In this document: positions 8,561 through 18,125 of the stretch, one piece after another
How positions within the stretch are numbered: the stretch's first letter is position 1
Layout: every line of letters starts with the position of its first letter
Origin: Sporocytophaga myxococcoides
Lineage (GTDB): Bacteria > Bacteroidota > Bacteroidia > Cytophagales > Cytophagaceae
Direction: 5' to 3'
Length of the DNA: 64,000 bases
Assembly (NCBI RefSeq): GCF_000775915.1
Contig: NZ_BBLT01000015.1
Span: 26,700 to 90,699, forward strand
The notes under the pieces: generated by a model
Told to the model about the DNA's origin: nothing
Seen by the model: the letters and a program-made list of their open reading frames with translations, nothing else
Database searches by the model: none
Program-made: the position numbers and the translations under genes

Positions 8561-10159
8561 ATGAATAGGGGCTTCCTGATAGTACCATTATTAGTATTAT
8601 TGATGCTATGTACATCTGTTAAATTTATAGAAAACACAACTACAAATGCTGCAACTGACAGCAGGCCCAACATCATTATTATACTTGCTGATGATATGGG
8701 ATTTTCTGATCTTGGTTGCTATGGTTCTGAAATCCACACACCCAATCTGGATAAACTAGCCCATCAAGGATTACGCATGACTAACTTTTACAATGCAGGC
8801 CGTTGTTGTCCATCTCGAGCATCTATCCTTACCGGCCTTTATCCTCATCAAGCAGGAATCGGTGATATGCTTCAAAATAAAGGGTCTTATGCTTACCAGG
8901 GTTTTCTAAGTGATAGCTGCATTACAATAGCTCAGCTATTGAAACAGGCAGGTTATCATACTATCACCTCAGGAAAATGGCATGTTGGTACATCCCCATC
9001 TGCCCTTGCACATAACAGAGGCTTTGACAAGTCATTCTGTATGTTGAATAACGGAAGCAGTTATTTTAAAAACGGACCGTTGTATAATGATGGAAGAACT
9101 GTCATGTTTATGCAGAATGGCCATGTGATAAATAGAGATACCACATATTACCTCACACAAAACATTACTGACTTTGCTTTAAATACAATAGACGAACAAA
9201 AGAATAACAAAAATCCCTTCTTCTTATACCTTACATACACAGCTCCTCACTGGCCGATACAGGCTCTTGAAGAAGACATCCAATTATTCAGAGGCAAATA
9301 CTTGATTGGCTGGGATTCTATTAGAGAACATAGATTAAAAAAACAAATCAAGGAAAAGATCTTCAACAAGAAAACAAAACTTACTTCTCGGTATTACAAA
9401 GTTCCCCAATGGAATAATGTCAATGAAAATGATAGAAATTTATGGGACTTACGCATGTCCATATATGCTGCAATGATTTATAGAATGGACAAAGGAATCG
9501 GAGAAATTCTTCAAAAACTCCAGGAGACTGGTGAAGATAAGAACACGTTGATTATATTCTTATCAGATAATGGAGGCAGCGGAGACGAAGTACAAAAAGA
9601 TAAGTTCGTAATTCAGAGAAGCGGAATCCCCGGAACAGGTGACTATATTGACAGTTATCAAAAAAACTGGGGCAATGCAAGCAATACACCATTTTCCATG
9701 TTTAAAAAGAACATGCATGAAGGAGGTATTTCAACTCCATTTATAGCATATTTTCCAGGAGTAATTAAACCAGGACAAATTAATCATTCAACAGGTCATA
9801 TAATTAATATCTTACCTACATGCATAGAATTAGCAAAAATAAAATACCCACAGACATTTAATGGAATCCACCTGAAACAACTGGAAGGCAAAAGTATGAT
9901 TAATATCTTCAAGGGCGCCACGTCAGGAAATGATACATTATACTGGGAGCATGAAGGAAACAAAGCAATAAGAGTAGCAAACTGGAAACTAGTTTACGAG
10001 CTGGAGCAAAATGAATGGCAACTCTACGATTTGCAAACTGACAGATCAGAGATTAGTAACTTAGTAAATAAATATCCAGACAAAGTAAAACAACTAAAAG
10101 CTACCCATGATGAGTGGTGTTCAAAAGTTGGAGTAGTTGACTGGAACACTATAAAATGA
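8561..10159 (+). CDS. Secreted sulfatase (arylsulfatase, type I)
   Basis: A 532-residue sulfate-ester hydrolase. The N-terminal hydrophobic segment (~4-20) is a signal peptide or anchor. The alkaline-phosphatase-like fold begins with PNIIIILADDMGFSDLG, supplying the Asp pair for the metal. The formylglycine motif C-x-P-S-R is at 82-86 (CCPSR) and requires conversion of C82 by a maturase. ITSGKWHVG, SDNGGS (~metal site) and a C-terminal LYDLQTDRSEISNL tail are typical of sulfatases acting on sulfated glycans. No maturase or polysaccharide-utilisation genes are adjacent, so the maturase must be elsewhere. It stands alone, after a gene ghost and before a long gap. Confidence 0.92.
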   Translation: MNRGFLIVPLLVLLMLCTSVKFIENTTTNAATDSRPNIIIILADDMGFSDLGCYGSEIHTPNLDKLAHQGLRMTNFYNAGRCCPSRASILTGLYPHQAGIGDMLQNKGSYAYQGFLSDSCITIAQLLKQAGYHTITSGKWHVGTSPSALAHNRGFDKSFCMLNNGSSYFKNGPLYNDGRTVMFMQNGHVINRDTTYYLTQNITDFALNTIDEQKNNKNPFFLYLTYTAPHWPIQALEEDIQLFRGKYLIGWDSIREHRLKKQIKEKIFNKKTKLTSRYYKVPQWNNVNENDRNLWDLRMSIYAAMIYRMDKGIGEILQKLQETGEDKNTLIIFLSDNGGSGDEVQKDKFVIQRSGIPGTGDYIDSYQKNWGNASNTPFSMFKKNMHEGGISTPFIAYFPGVIKPGQINHSTGHIINILPTCIELAKIKYPQTFNGIHLKQLEGKSMINIFKGATSGNDTLYWEHEGNKAIRVANWKLVYELEQNEWQLYDLQTDRSEISNLVNKYPDKVKQLKATHDEWCSKVGVVDWNTIK

Positions 10160-10877
10160 TGAATTTTATTAATGAATTAGAAACGAAATTTTTCATGTTC
10201 TACATCTCTAAAAATTACTAGTTTTAATTTTGTTAATGGCTATATATTATTTTATCAATAAAATACTAAGTGCCTGTCTTCAAAAACAATCCAAAGACAG
10301 AATACTAGTTATACAACTGTTATTTTTAATTAAGGATATTGTTAATGATGTTATCACTACAAGATGATTTACGCTATAGCAATTTTTATTTTTTAAATTA
10401 AATGAAGCCTCAATTTCTAACATAATAAAAAATAAAAATTGAATTTTAAGAAAGTTAACATGACAAGAATTTTACACCCACTACATCACAATGTACAAAA
10501 TGATGCTGCCAATCCAATTGAAAAAAAATGGCCCGGACTGGTCCACACAACCTATTAAACTTATAGAATGGAAAAGGAATCAAATATATATTTTAGAAAC
10601 ATTAATATACATTTCTAAATAAGGTTACGATAATCAAATAATATTTAATGCTAGTAGAACCAACCTAAATATTTTCCATCGGAATTTTTAATAGACAGAT
10701 TTTTTTTTAAAATATTTCACAAACAGATTTCCTCTTCCTTTAAACTTTCAAAAATTATAAATATTGCATTGCTTAAAGGAATTAAGTTATCATTTTTAAT
10801 CACCTTAACACAATATTTTTTCTGTAAAATTATATTTTATCAATAGACTCATCCCTATAAACGATAAAGTTCATCTT
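10160..10877. other. Long AT-rich intergenic region
   Basis: About 720 bases without a recognisable gene on either strand. Many stops occur in all frames. A weak hairpin (ctgtctt at 10274, aagacag at 10294) could end the sulfatase transcript. The region separates the sulfatase from the second chemotaxis locus. Confidence 0.5.
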
Positions 10878-10963
10878 AAAATAGGACTTTTTCATATAAC
10901 CTCAAATCTCTTTCGGCATAAAAATAGGACTTTTTCATATAACCTCAAATCTCTTTCGGCGTA
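10878..10963. repeat. Tandem 43-base duplication upstream of the receptor-like gene
   Basis: Two almost identical 43-base units lie head to tail (10878-10920 and 10921-10963). Each contains aaaataggactttttcat and ctcaaatctctttcggc. The second unit ends 46 bases before the start codon at 11010, so the duplication covers the expected promoter and may double a promoter or operator element. Confidence 0.8.
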
Positions 10964-11009
10964 AAAGTAGATCAATGAAAGAAAGAAATAACTAATAAGA
11001 AAGTAAGAG

Positions 11010-12866
11010 ATGAGCTTCGGCAAAAAACAAGGATTTATATTAACTCTGCTTATATCTGCGTGTTTAATTCTATACTGTACTCAAAAATTCTACAAGGAGA
11101 CCGGACAAAAAATAAATAAACTCCTATCAGTATCTGAAAAGGAACAAATCATTTTAGATTATCCAATAAATACCACCAGAAATCATTTCTCCGACATTAA
11201 TAAAGAATTTACAGAAACAGCAGATGAAATTAGGAGCACTAGTTTTTTTATAAATGAAAATTTATTAAACACTATATCAGAAATAAAAAGTCTTAATCAA
11301 GATATAAAGAATACAATATCAACTTCAAAAGACAATAACATTCTTTTATCCGACATAGAAAACACTGAAGAATTAAAATCAAAATTTAATATCCTGTCAA
11401 GCCAGCTGCTAGAAGCTTACTCACATATTCAATTATCAGAAAATATACTTTTTGTACTTTTTGTAATCACAATCCTTTTTATTATTAGTATTTCACTGAT
11501 AACATATACAAGTGGAATAAAAAAAGAAATTAACAAAATCACTAATACATTAGATATACTAGCGAAGGGGGATATAAGTAAAATTGAAACGATAGTACCT
11601 AATGAGTTTAAAAACATCCATATAAAAATAAACACTATCATTGAAAATCAAGCAAATCTGGCCTCCTTTGCAGAAAGGATCGGAGATGGAAACTATCAGG
11701 TGCATTATGATAAACTTGGCGATAATGATAAAATAGGAATTGCATTACTTGGAATGTGTGACAAACTTCAAAAAGTAAACGCAGAAGAAAAGAGGAGAAA
11801 CTGGGCTAATGAAGGTTTTGCAAAATTTTCTGAAATATTAAGAAATGAAAGTAATGAAAAATCACTATCCGATAAATTACTCGTAGCTCTTATAAAATAT
11901 ATCAATGCTAACCAAGGCACTATTTTCCTTAAATATGAAGAAGGTGATAAATATTTCCTGAAGCTTATTTCATCCTATGCATGGGATAGAATGAAATATG
12001 AAGACAAAGAAATAGAGATGGGTGAAGGCCTAATAGGACAGGCCGCAATGGAACGAGAATATATTTATCTAACTGACATTCCGGAAAATTTTATCCGAAT
12101 AACATCAGGGCTCGGTGAAGCCCTCCCCTCCAGCGTATTGATTATGCCATTATGTAATAACACAGATGTATTGGGTGTAATGGAATTTGCCTTTTTCAGA
12201 AACCTGGAAAAATATGAGATAGATTTTTTAGAAAAAATAGCAACCAGCATTGCAACAACATTATCTTCTGTAAAAACAAATGAACAAACCCTTAAATTAC
12301 TAAGAGAATCAAGACAAATGACACAGGAAATGAAACTTCAGGAAGGAGAACTTATAAAGCAAGCAGAAGAACTAATGTCAAAAGAGGAGACCCTTTTAAG
12401 AAGCATGAAAGAGTTGGAAGCTGTAAAAGGTACCTTAAGCGACAAACTTGAAGAGGCAAAAGAAGAAATGAAGCAACAGATTAAGGAAATAGAAATTGAA
12501 AAACTTAAAAATGAAGGAATTCTAGAAGGTTGTGTTGATGCTGTTATAACATTTGACAAAAAAGGAAAAATCGAATTCTTCAATAAGGCATCTGAAGAAT
12601 TATTCGGATATAGACGCATTGAGGTATTAGGAATAAACATCAATGAATTAATCAATCTTTATTTAGATGAGAATAGCGGAGACTATTCTGCATTTTATAT
12701 TGAAAAAAACAACTTCAAAAAGCCAATAAACATAAGAACTGAGATCTCGGTCAAAAGCAAAACATCTGGAGAGATTCCTGCTTTAATCACTTTATCAAAG
12801 ACTGTTATAGAAGGTAAATTCTACTTTACAATCTTCATCCAAAGTATAGCCGTGGAGCTTTTCTGA
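11010..12866 (+). CDS. Membrane-bound HAMP/GAF/PAS sensory protein without an output domain
   Basis: A 618-residue protein with one N-terminal membrane segment (~8-24), a helical extracytoplasmic region (~25-145), a second membrane segment (~146-168) and a HAMP-like linker (~170-215). A GAF domain follows (~265-415: GTIFLKYEEGDKYFLKLIS, GEGLIGQAA), then a long coiled coil (~425-500) and a PAS domain (~505-610: GCVDAVITFDKKGKIEFFN, ASEELFGYRR). It has neither a methyl-accepting domain nor kinase motifs, so it must signal through another protein. It opens a locus with a CheZ-like protein and CheY, so a chemotaxis or CheA-coupled role is likely. The start is the first ATG, following agtaagag. 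Confidence 0.8.
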   Translation: MSFGKKQGFILTLLISACLILYCTQKFYKETGQKINKLLSVSEKEQIILDYPINTTRNHFSDINKEFTETADEIRSTSFFINENLLNTISEIKSLNQDIKNTISTSKDNNILLSDIENTEELKSKFNILSSQLLEAYSHIQLSENILFVLFVITILFIISISLITYTSGIKKEINKITNTLDILAKGDISKIETIVPNEFKNIHIKINTIIENQANLASFAERIGDGNYQVHYDKLGDNDKIGIALLGMCDKLQKVNAEEKRRNWANEGFAKFSEILRNESNEKSLSDKLLVALIKYINANQGTIFLKYEEGDKYFLKLISSYAWDRMKYEDKEIEMGEGLIGQAAMEREYIYLTDIPENFIRITSGLGEALPSSVLIMPLCNNTDVLGVMEFAFFRNLEKYEIDFLEKIATSIATTLSSVKTNEQTLKLLRESRQMTQEMKLQEGELIKQAEELMSKEETLLRSMKELEAVKGTLSDKLEEAKEEMKQQIKEIEIEKLKNEGILEGCVDAVITFDKKGKIEFFNKASEELFGYRRIEVLGININELINLYLDENSGDYSAFYIEKNNFKKPINIRTEISVKSKTSGEIPALITLSKTVIEGKFYFTIFIQSIAVELF

Positions 12867-12906
12867 TTAATCATCTAATATTACAATCCCCTTACAAATA
12901 CTGAAT

Positions 12907-13626
12907 ATGTTAGAACTTGAAGAGGACAATATAATTAAGAATATTATAGAGTTACTTGAAGGAAATAAAATACAAATCCTAAAACTTCAAAAATGTTCTT
13001 CTGAATATTTTCTCTTAATAGGAAGCCTGATTAAAAATATCTCACTACATAATATTTCAGACAAAACAGTAATTATTGATCAGACTGCTATAAGCTGCAT
13101 CATAAAAGACTTGCAGTATCAAGATGCTATGAGACAGAAACTTGAGCACATCGAAACAATTGACGATATGTTGCTTAAGGAACTTAAACAAAGACTTATT
13201 GGACATGGAGGCATATTATATAGCAGTATCATTCCAGAAATAACTTCACTTAATATAGCTCAATTGAAGTTGATTTTAGATGAATATAGATTGGTAGTTG
13301 ACAACATACAGAAGAATTTACAAAAGCTAGAAGCGCATCACATAGAAGCCACTTCAGTCAGCATAACAAAACACTTAGAACTAAACCCATTGACCAATAC
13401 ACTGATAATGGACATTATTAAAAGGCATACTTTAATTTCTCAACTATCACTGGATAATAATCATAAAAGAAAAAAGGACATAAAAGCAGTTGTGTTAAAA
13501 TTAATGAACCACTATACAATGCAAAGCGAGAGAGACGTTTTCAACCAGACATTTGAAAGAGAAATAAATAATTGCCCGGACAATCAATTTGAAAATAATC
13601 AGGAAAACAATATTGAGTTTTTTTAA
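12907..13626 (+). CDS. Helical protein with a CheZ-like phosphatase motif (candidate)
   Basis: A 239-residue soluble, mostly helical protein. Residues 69-80 read LQYQDAMRQKLE. The D73-x-x-x-Q77 pair in a Q-D-x-x-x-Q-x-(I/L)-E-x-(I/V) context matches the dephosphorylation helix of CheZ and related CheY-P phosphatases, where Asp orients and Gln attacks. The next conserved gene is a CheY. The overall length and four-helix prediction also fit CheZ, but the rest is not recognisable and the tail NNIEFF is not the CheZ CheY-docking peptide in any obvious way. It starts 40 bases after the sensory gene and is probably co-transcribed. The functional call is inference; that the gene is real is likely. 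Confidence 0.6.
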   Translation: MLELEEDNIIKNIIELLEGNKIQILKLQKCSSEYFLLIGSLIKNISLHNISDKTVIIDQTAISCIIKDLQYQDAMRQKLEHIETIDDMLLKELKQRLIGHGGILYSSIIPEITSLNIAQLKLILDEYRLVVDNIQKNLQKLEAHHIEATSVSITKHLELNPLTNTLIMDIIKRHTLISQLSLDNNHKRKKDIKAVVLKLMNHYTMQSERDVFNQTFEREINNCPDNQFENNQENNIEFF

Positions 13627-13640
13627 GAAGAAGTATTAAA

Positions 13641-13957
13641 ATGGAGAAGTTAGCAATAAAGACCTTTGCAAAAGACAACTCTTATATTGACATAAAATTA
13701 CAGGAGATGTTTCACTAAAGCACATTTAAAAATTATAAAGTGAACTACAACGAATTAAAGATTCATACAAGAAATATACTATACCATATTCAGAAGTAAA
13801 CAATATTGATGATGCAGGATTCCAAGTCCTATACTCCTATTTTAAGCTTTTACAAAAAAAGAAACAAGAGAGATACATAGCAGATCAATCCAATGATGAG
13901 TTGATAAAGATTTTAAACTGCGCTGGTATTTTAGATATTCTATATCTAAAAAAATAA
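13641..13957 (+). pseudogene. Remnant of a STAS-domain protein
   Basis: The reading MEKLAIKTFAKDNSYIDIK, then after a shift ITGDVSLKHI, then after another shift ELQRIKDSYKKY and EVNNIDDAGFQVLYSYFKLL, ending LDILYLKK at 13957. This parallels the intact STAS protein at 18126 (MEKFNIQKKL...SGDLSIKH...ELKEIKKVHKTY). At least two frameshifts near 13700-13740 break it. It sits at the equivalent position, just upstream of cheY. Confidence 0.8.
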
Positions 13958-14016
13958 ATAAGATATAGATTTATACAGATATAGACAAACAAATGAAATT
14001 GTAATATTATTAAATC

Positions 14017-14382
14017 ATGAAAAAGACGATTCTTATAGCGGATGATTCTGAGAGCGTAAGGGAAGTTGTAAGTTACACATTAATTAATGCAGGATATGAA
14101 GTGCTTATAGGAGTAGATGGTGAAGACGCATTGAAGTATCTTAATGGTAAGGAAATTCATCTGGTATTGACGGATCTACACATGCCAAAGATGGACGGTA
14201 TTGCCCTTATTAAGGAAGTAAGAGCAAAGTCTGAATATAAGTTCATTCCTATTCTTTTCTTAACAACGGAATCGCTTTCTTCCAAAAAGGAAGAAGCAAA
14301 AGCAGCCGGTGCAACCGGTTGGATTGTTAAGCCTTTTGTGCCAGAGAAACTTATAGAAACGATACAGAGGGTAATAAGATAA
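14017..14382 (+). CDS. cheY: CheY-like single-domain response regulator (copy in the decayed locus)
   Basis: A 121-residue receiver domain. The acidic pair D9-D10, phospho-acceptor D53 (LVLTDLHMPKMDG), T84 (FLTTES) and K105 (VKPF) are all in place, so it should be phosphorylatable. It is very similar to the CheY at 18454 (differences mostly conservative). In this locus it is the only two-component gene still intact: STAS upstream and CheA/CheW downstream are remnants. It could still be phosphorylated by the CheA at 18819 and compete with the other CheY, acting for example as a phosphate sink. Confidence 0.95.
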   Translation: MKKTILIADDSESVREVVSYTLINAGYEVLIGVDGEDALKYLNGKEIHLVLTDLHMPKMDGIALIKEVRAKSEYKFIPILFLTTESLSSKKEEAKAAGATGWIVKPFVPEKLIETIQRVIR

Positions 14383-14536
14383 TTGAAAAATTCAAGCTTT
14401 ATTTTTGATGAAGCAACAGGTTTAATCACAGAACTGGAACTTGTAGCTTTACTTCTGAATAATAGTAAGAAAGATAAATCTTTATAGAGGATATCTTAAA
14501 AAAATATGCCCACCCTGAAAGTCCATTGCAAGTTCG
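14383..14536 (+). pseudogene. cheA: N-terminal remnant of CheA
   Basis: Directly after cheY the sequence reads SFIFDEATGLITELELVALL and then LNNSKKDKSL and a stop, matching the first 30 residues of the CheA at 18819. After a shift, MPTLKVHCKFV at 14505-14537 lines up with the HPt motif MHTLKGNSTMFG, with the phosphorylated His replaced by Pro. The remaining ~640 codons are absent; the CheW remnant follows 45 bases later, so a large deletion removed the kinase core. The first part is convincing; the HPt part is tentative. Confidence 0.75.
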
Positions 14537-14581
14537 TAATACTTACAATCGATGTAAATATACTTAATACAAATCAATTTT

Positions 14582-15022
14582 ATGAACGATGAAAATTTAA
14601 CGACTCATTCTTACCTCTCATTTAAGTAGCAAACGAAGTTTTTGCTGTAAACTTATCGCATGTCAAAGACGTATTACAATTAAGCAAAATTACGAAAATA
14701 CCCAAATCTCCTGATTATCTGTTAGGCATTATTAACTTAAGAGGTGATGCTCTTCCCGTAGCCAATACAAGTATAAAATTTGGCCTTGGTGTTGTTGCTG
14801 ACACAATAATTAGCTGTATAAAATGATCTTGAATCTTAAGCTAAATGGTCAAAAAAATTATGGCAGCCTTGGACCGATTCGGTTTGCTAATTATTCGAAG
14901 TAAATAAACAATTAGTACTCACATAGGAATAAATAGAAGGCAGAATTCATTTCAGGGATGTATAATCCAAATGAAAGCTTTATCTAAGGATGGATATGAA
15001 CAAGCCATTTTCATCCGAATAG
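14582..15022 (+). pseudogene. cheW: Decayed CheW (receptor-kinase coupling protein)
   Basis: Begins MNDENLTTHSYLSFK and a stop. One base further on, the frame reads ANEVFAVNLSHVKDVLQL, ITKIPKSPDYLLGIINLRG and DALPVANTSIKFGLG, then a stop. Later pieces EFISGMYNPNESFI and LRMDMNKPFSS reproduce the C-terminal end. All segments follow the intact CheW at 20885 in order. Several frameshifts and stops, plus a lost central part, make it non-functional. Confidence 0.88.
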
Positions 15023-15124
15023 CTCTCTATTTTACAGGAAAATACCATGCTTTGAATTCTTGATACTTATAATTCTAAATTCTTAAATACACCACTTATA
15101 TAAAACTATTAACCCTGATTATCT

Positions 15125-16780
15125 ATGAAAATACGTCATCAACTTTTTATTGGAAACGGTCTAGTGTTGATCATGATCATCGCCCTGGCTACAGTTTCTT
15201 ATAATAGCATCAATTCCCTTATAGCAACTTCAAAATGGGTAGACCATACCCATGAAGTAATTGAAAGAGCAAATTCGTTAGGGAAATTATTAATCGATAT
15301 GGAAACAGGAGAGCGAGGCTTTTTGCTTACAGGTGAGGAAGAATATTTGGAACCATATAATGAAGGAAAGAAAAGATTTAAAACAGTGCTTAACGAAGTA
15401 AAGCAACTTGTCAACGATAATCCTGAACAAGTGGCAAGGTTTGAAGCGGTTGATAATCTTGAGGCTCAATGGCATGAAAAGACTGGTAATATTGAAATCA
15501 GTACCAGAAGAAAGATTAATGAAGGAACGGCGAGTATGGACGATCTGATGGTATTGATAAATAAAAAATCCGGTAAACAAACTATGGATCAGCTACGGGT
15601 TAAACTTGAGGAAATTATTAAAATCGAAAAAGGGTTGATGGATAAAAGAACACAGGAATCAGATGCAACAGCAGCCAACTCAATATCTACTTCATTGATA
15701 GGAGCAACACTTGGATTTATTATATGCCTGGGAGTAGCAATCTGGATTGTACTTTCAATATCAAGCTCTTTAAAAATTGCGAATGAAGCGATCAAATCAG
15801 TAGCAGAAGGCGATCTTTCTTTGAAGATAGATACAAGCAAAAAAGATGAAGTTGGAGAAATGCTTAAACACCTGCAGGAAATGGTTAATAAGTTAAATGA
15901 AACACTAACATTTATCAGCACGGCTGCCGAAAACATTAGTTCTGCCAGCAAACAAATGAGTTCTTCTTCTCAGCAGCTTTCTGAAGGAGCTACTGAACAA
16001 GCCGCTTCTGCGGAAGAAGTTTCAACTTCTATGGAACAGATGACCAGTAACATTCAGCAAAGCACCCAGAACGCACAGGAGACAGAAAAGATTTCCCTTA
16101 AGGCAACAGAAGATGTAAGTGAAGGAGGCAAATCAGTTAGCATGACTGTGATGTCAATGAAGGAAATTGCTCAGAAAATTTCAATTATAGGAGAAATTGC
16201 CAGACAAACGAATTTGCTGGCTCTTAATGCAGCTGTGGAAGCAGCAAGAGCTGGCGAGCATGGTAAAGGATTTGCGGTTGTAGCTGCAGAAGTACGAAAA
16301 CTGGCAGAAAGAAGTCAGCAGGCAGCAATCGAAATAGATGCACTTTCAAAAACCAGTGTAACAATTGCTGAAAAGTCTGGAAAAATACTTGAGCTGATCG
16401 TTCCAGATATTCAGAAAACTTCAAGGTTAATTCAGGAGATCACTGCATCCAGCAATGAGCAGAGTTCCGGAGCTGAGCAGGTAAACAGTTCTATTCAGCA
16501 ACTTAACAGAGTTATCCAGAATAATGCTGCTACCGCTGAAGAGATGGCGGCAAGCGCTGAAGAACTGGAAGCACAAGCAGTATCTTTAGAAGAAACCATT
16601 TCATTCTTTAATCTCGGACATGACAAAAGTAAAAGGTACACTTCTGGGGATAATGGATATACAAAAAAGAAGAGTTTTTCAAAACAAGCACCTACAGTTA
16701 AAACTGGAAAATCTATAAATGGCGTAGCTATAAAACTCGACAATGGTTCGGTTTCCGACGCAGATTTTACAAAGTTTTAA
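15125..16780 (+). CDS. Methyl-accepting chemotaxis protein with CHASE3 sensor
   Basis: A complete 551-residue chemoreceptor. Membrane segment 1 (~9-28), a CHASE3 extracytoplasmic domain (~35-185; [18 protein letters not shown] is its typical core), membrane segment 2 (~190-212), HAMP (~213-265; [16 protein letters not shown]) and the MA signalling coiled coil (~300-505) with the tip [20 protein letters not shown]. The C-terminal tail ends DFTKF after a ~40-residue basic linker and fits a CheR-docking pentapeptide (x-F-x-x-F). It is the first gene of the intact che operon; a hairpin after the stop may separate it from the porin. The CHASE3 ligand is unknown. Confidence 0.96.
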   Translation: MKIRHQLFIGNGLVLIMIIALATVSYNSINSLIATSKWVDHTHEVIERANSLGKLLIDMETGERGFLLTGEEEYLEPYNEGKKRFKTVLNEVKQLVNDNPEQVARFEAVDNLEAQWHEKTGNIEISTRRKINEGTASMDDLMVLINKKSGKQTMDQLRVKLEEIIKIEKGLMDKRTQESDATAANSISTSLIGATLGFIICLGVAIWIVLSISSSLKIANEAIKSVAEGDLSLKIDTSKKDEVGEMLKHLQEMVNKLNETLTFISTAAENISSASKQMSSSSQQLSEGATEQAASAEEVSTSMEQMTSNIQQSTQNAQETEKISLKATEDVSEGGKSVSMTVMSMKEIAQKISIIGEIARQTNLLALNAAVEAARAGEHGKGFAVVAAEVRKLAERSQQAAIEIDALSKTSVTIAEKSGKILELIVPDIQKTSRLIQEITASSNEQSSGAEQVNSSIQQLNRVIQNNAATAEEMAASAEELEAQAVSLEETISFFNLGHDKSKRYTSGDNGYTKKKSFSKQAPTVKTGKSINGVAIKLDNGSVSDADFTKF

Positions 16781-16787
16781 ATCATAT

Positions 16788-16828
16788 AGCAGATATTGGA
16801 AAGCCTGAATAGTCATTCAATATCTGCT
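16788..16828. terminator. Hairpin between receptor and porin genes
   Basis: The arms agcagatattg (16788-16798) and caatatctgct (16818-16828) pair perfectly and are followed by taaatttt. It starts 7 bases after the receptor stop and 14 bases before the porin start, so it could attenuate read-through into the rest of the operon. Confidence 0.6.
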
Positions 16829-16841
16829 TAAATTTTCCCAG

Positions 16842-17996
16842 ATGAAAAAATGTTTAATTATTTTAAGCTTTGCAATGGCATGCTTAAAAGGTAATGCGCA
16901 AAATTCTTCTCCTTTTACTTTCAGGACTGAAATCACGGGTGATTTGATAAGCAATATGCAAGGTGGAAGAAAAAGCGGCCACAGCTATGTTGGTAAAATA
17001 GATCTATCTTTGGGATTGTCTACTGAAAAAGCCGGATGGTTTAAAGGAGGAAAACTATTCCTGCATGCCTTCAATGCCCACGGTGGAAATCCATCCGCAC
17101 GTTATGTCGGAGATATACAGCCTGTATCAAGAATAGAAGCAACAAACCGGATAAGTCTGTTTGAATTTTGGTATAGTCAGGATATAGGCAAATTTTCAAT
17201 TCTTTTTGGTCAATTCGACATGAATTCTACCTTCGCAGTAAATGCTACTGCCGGCAATTTTCTAAACACCTCCTTCGGAATGTATCCTAGTATAGCATTG
17301 AATGTGCCTTTATCTATCTATCCATATGCCACCCCATCTTTATATGCCAAATGGAAGCAATCCGAAAAACTTGCATTCCAGGCAGCAGTGTTCGATGGAT
17401 CTCCATTAAAGTTTCAGGATAATCCTAATAACCTTAAGTGGCAAATTGATGGTAATAAGAGATTATTCTCAACATTTGAAATTCAGATGAAAGAAATTAA
17501 GGATTCGGTAGTAAAAGGAAATTATAAAATTGGAGGATATTATCACAATGGAGATTTCAGAGGCCTTTCCGATTCCTCAAATTCTGTGGATGGAAGTTAC
17601 GGGATTTATGTTACTATGGACAGACTAATCTTTGCTGAAAATTCTAAGGATAACCAGGGAGTAACTGCATTTTTACAATCAGGGTCTAGTCCCGGGAAAA
17701 TCAATTTAGTAGATTTTTACTTAAGCACAGGGTTGATTTATACAGGTATACTACCTTCCCGTTCTAATGATATACTTGGTTTGGGATTCGTATATTCATC
17801 AATAAATAATCATCTTCATAAAACTTATCCTATCAGTTATACTCAAAGCAGATGTTTAATAGAGTTGAATTATAAGGCAAAGTTTGGGAATAACTTTATA
17901 GTTCAGCCAGACTTCCAATATATAATCAATCCTGGTGCAAATCCGGCATTTAAAAATTCGCTTGTAGGTATTTTAAGGGTATCCCTTGTTTATTAA
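16842..17996 (+). CDS. Outer-membrane carbohydrate porin, OprB family
   Basis: A 384-residue protein with a signal peptide cut after NAQ (~20). The body alternates short polar and aromatic strands typical of a beta barrel. The C-terminal signature FIVQPDFQYIINPGANP followed by a last strand ending in aromatic (SLVY) is the hallmark of OprB-type sugar-selective porins. It would let mono- and oligosaccharides through the outer membrane. Its place between the receptor and the STAS/CheY/CheA genes suggests that uptake and sensing of the same sugars are coupled. A T9SS or chemotaxis motif is not present in it. Confidence 0.8.
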   Translation: MKKCLIILSFAMACLKGNAQNSSPFTFRTEITGDLISNMQGGRKSGHSYVGKIDLSLGLSTEKAGWFKGGKLFLHAFNAHGGNPSARYVGDIQPVSRIEATNRISLFEFWYSQDIGKFSILFGQFDMNSTFAVNATAGNFLNTSFGMYPSIALNVPLSIYPYATPSLYAKWKQSEKLAFQAAVFDGSPLKFQDNPNNLKWQIDGNKRLFSTFEIQMKEIKDSVVKGNYKIGGYYHNGDFRGLSDSSNSVDGSYGIYVTMDRLIFAENSKDNQGVTAFLQSGSSPGKINLVDFYLSTGLIYTGILPSRSNDILGLGFVYSSINNHLHKTYPISYTQSRCLIELNYKAKFGNNFIVQPDFQYIINPGANPAFKNSLVGILRVSLVY

Positions 17997-18125
17997 AGTA
18001 TACAAATTGCTCTTAGTAATATTATGAAGAAGTTATCAGAAGGAACTTCGATACATCATCTAATGCGAAGGTAAGTGGCGCAAGTAATTCCGAAAAAAGA
18101 TATAGTTTTTTTTAACCTAACTAAT

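Noticed and set aside
10878..10963. Possible CRISPR-like repeat
   Set aside because: Only two adjacent units without spacers and no cas genes nearby; a tandem duplication explains it.
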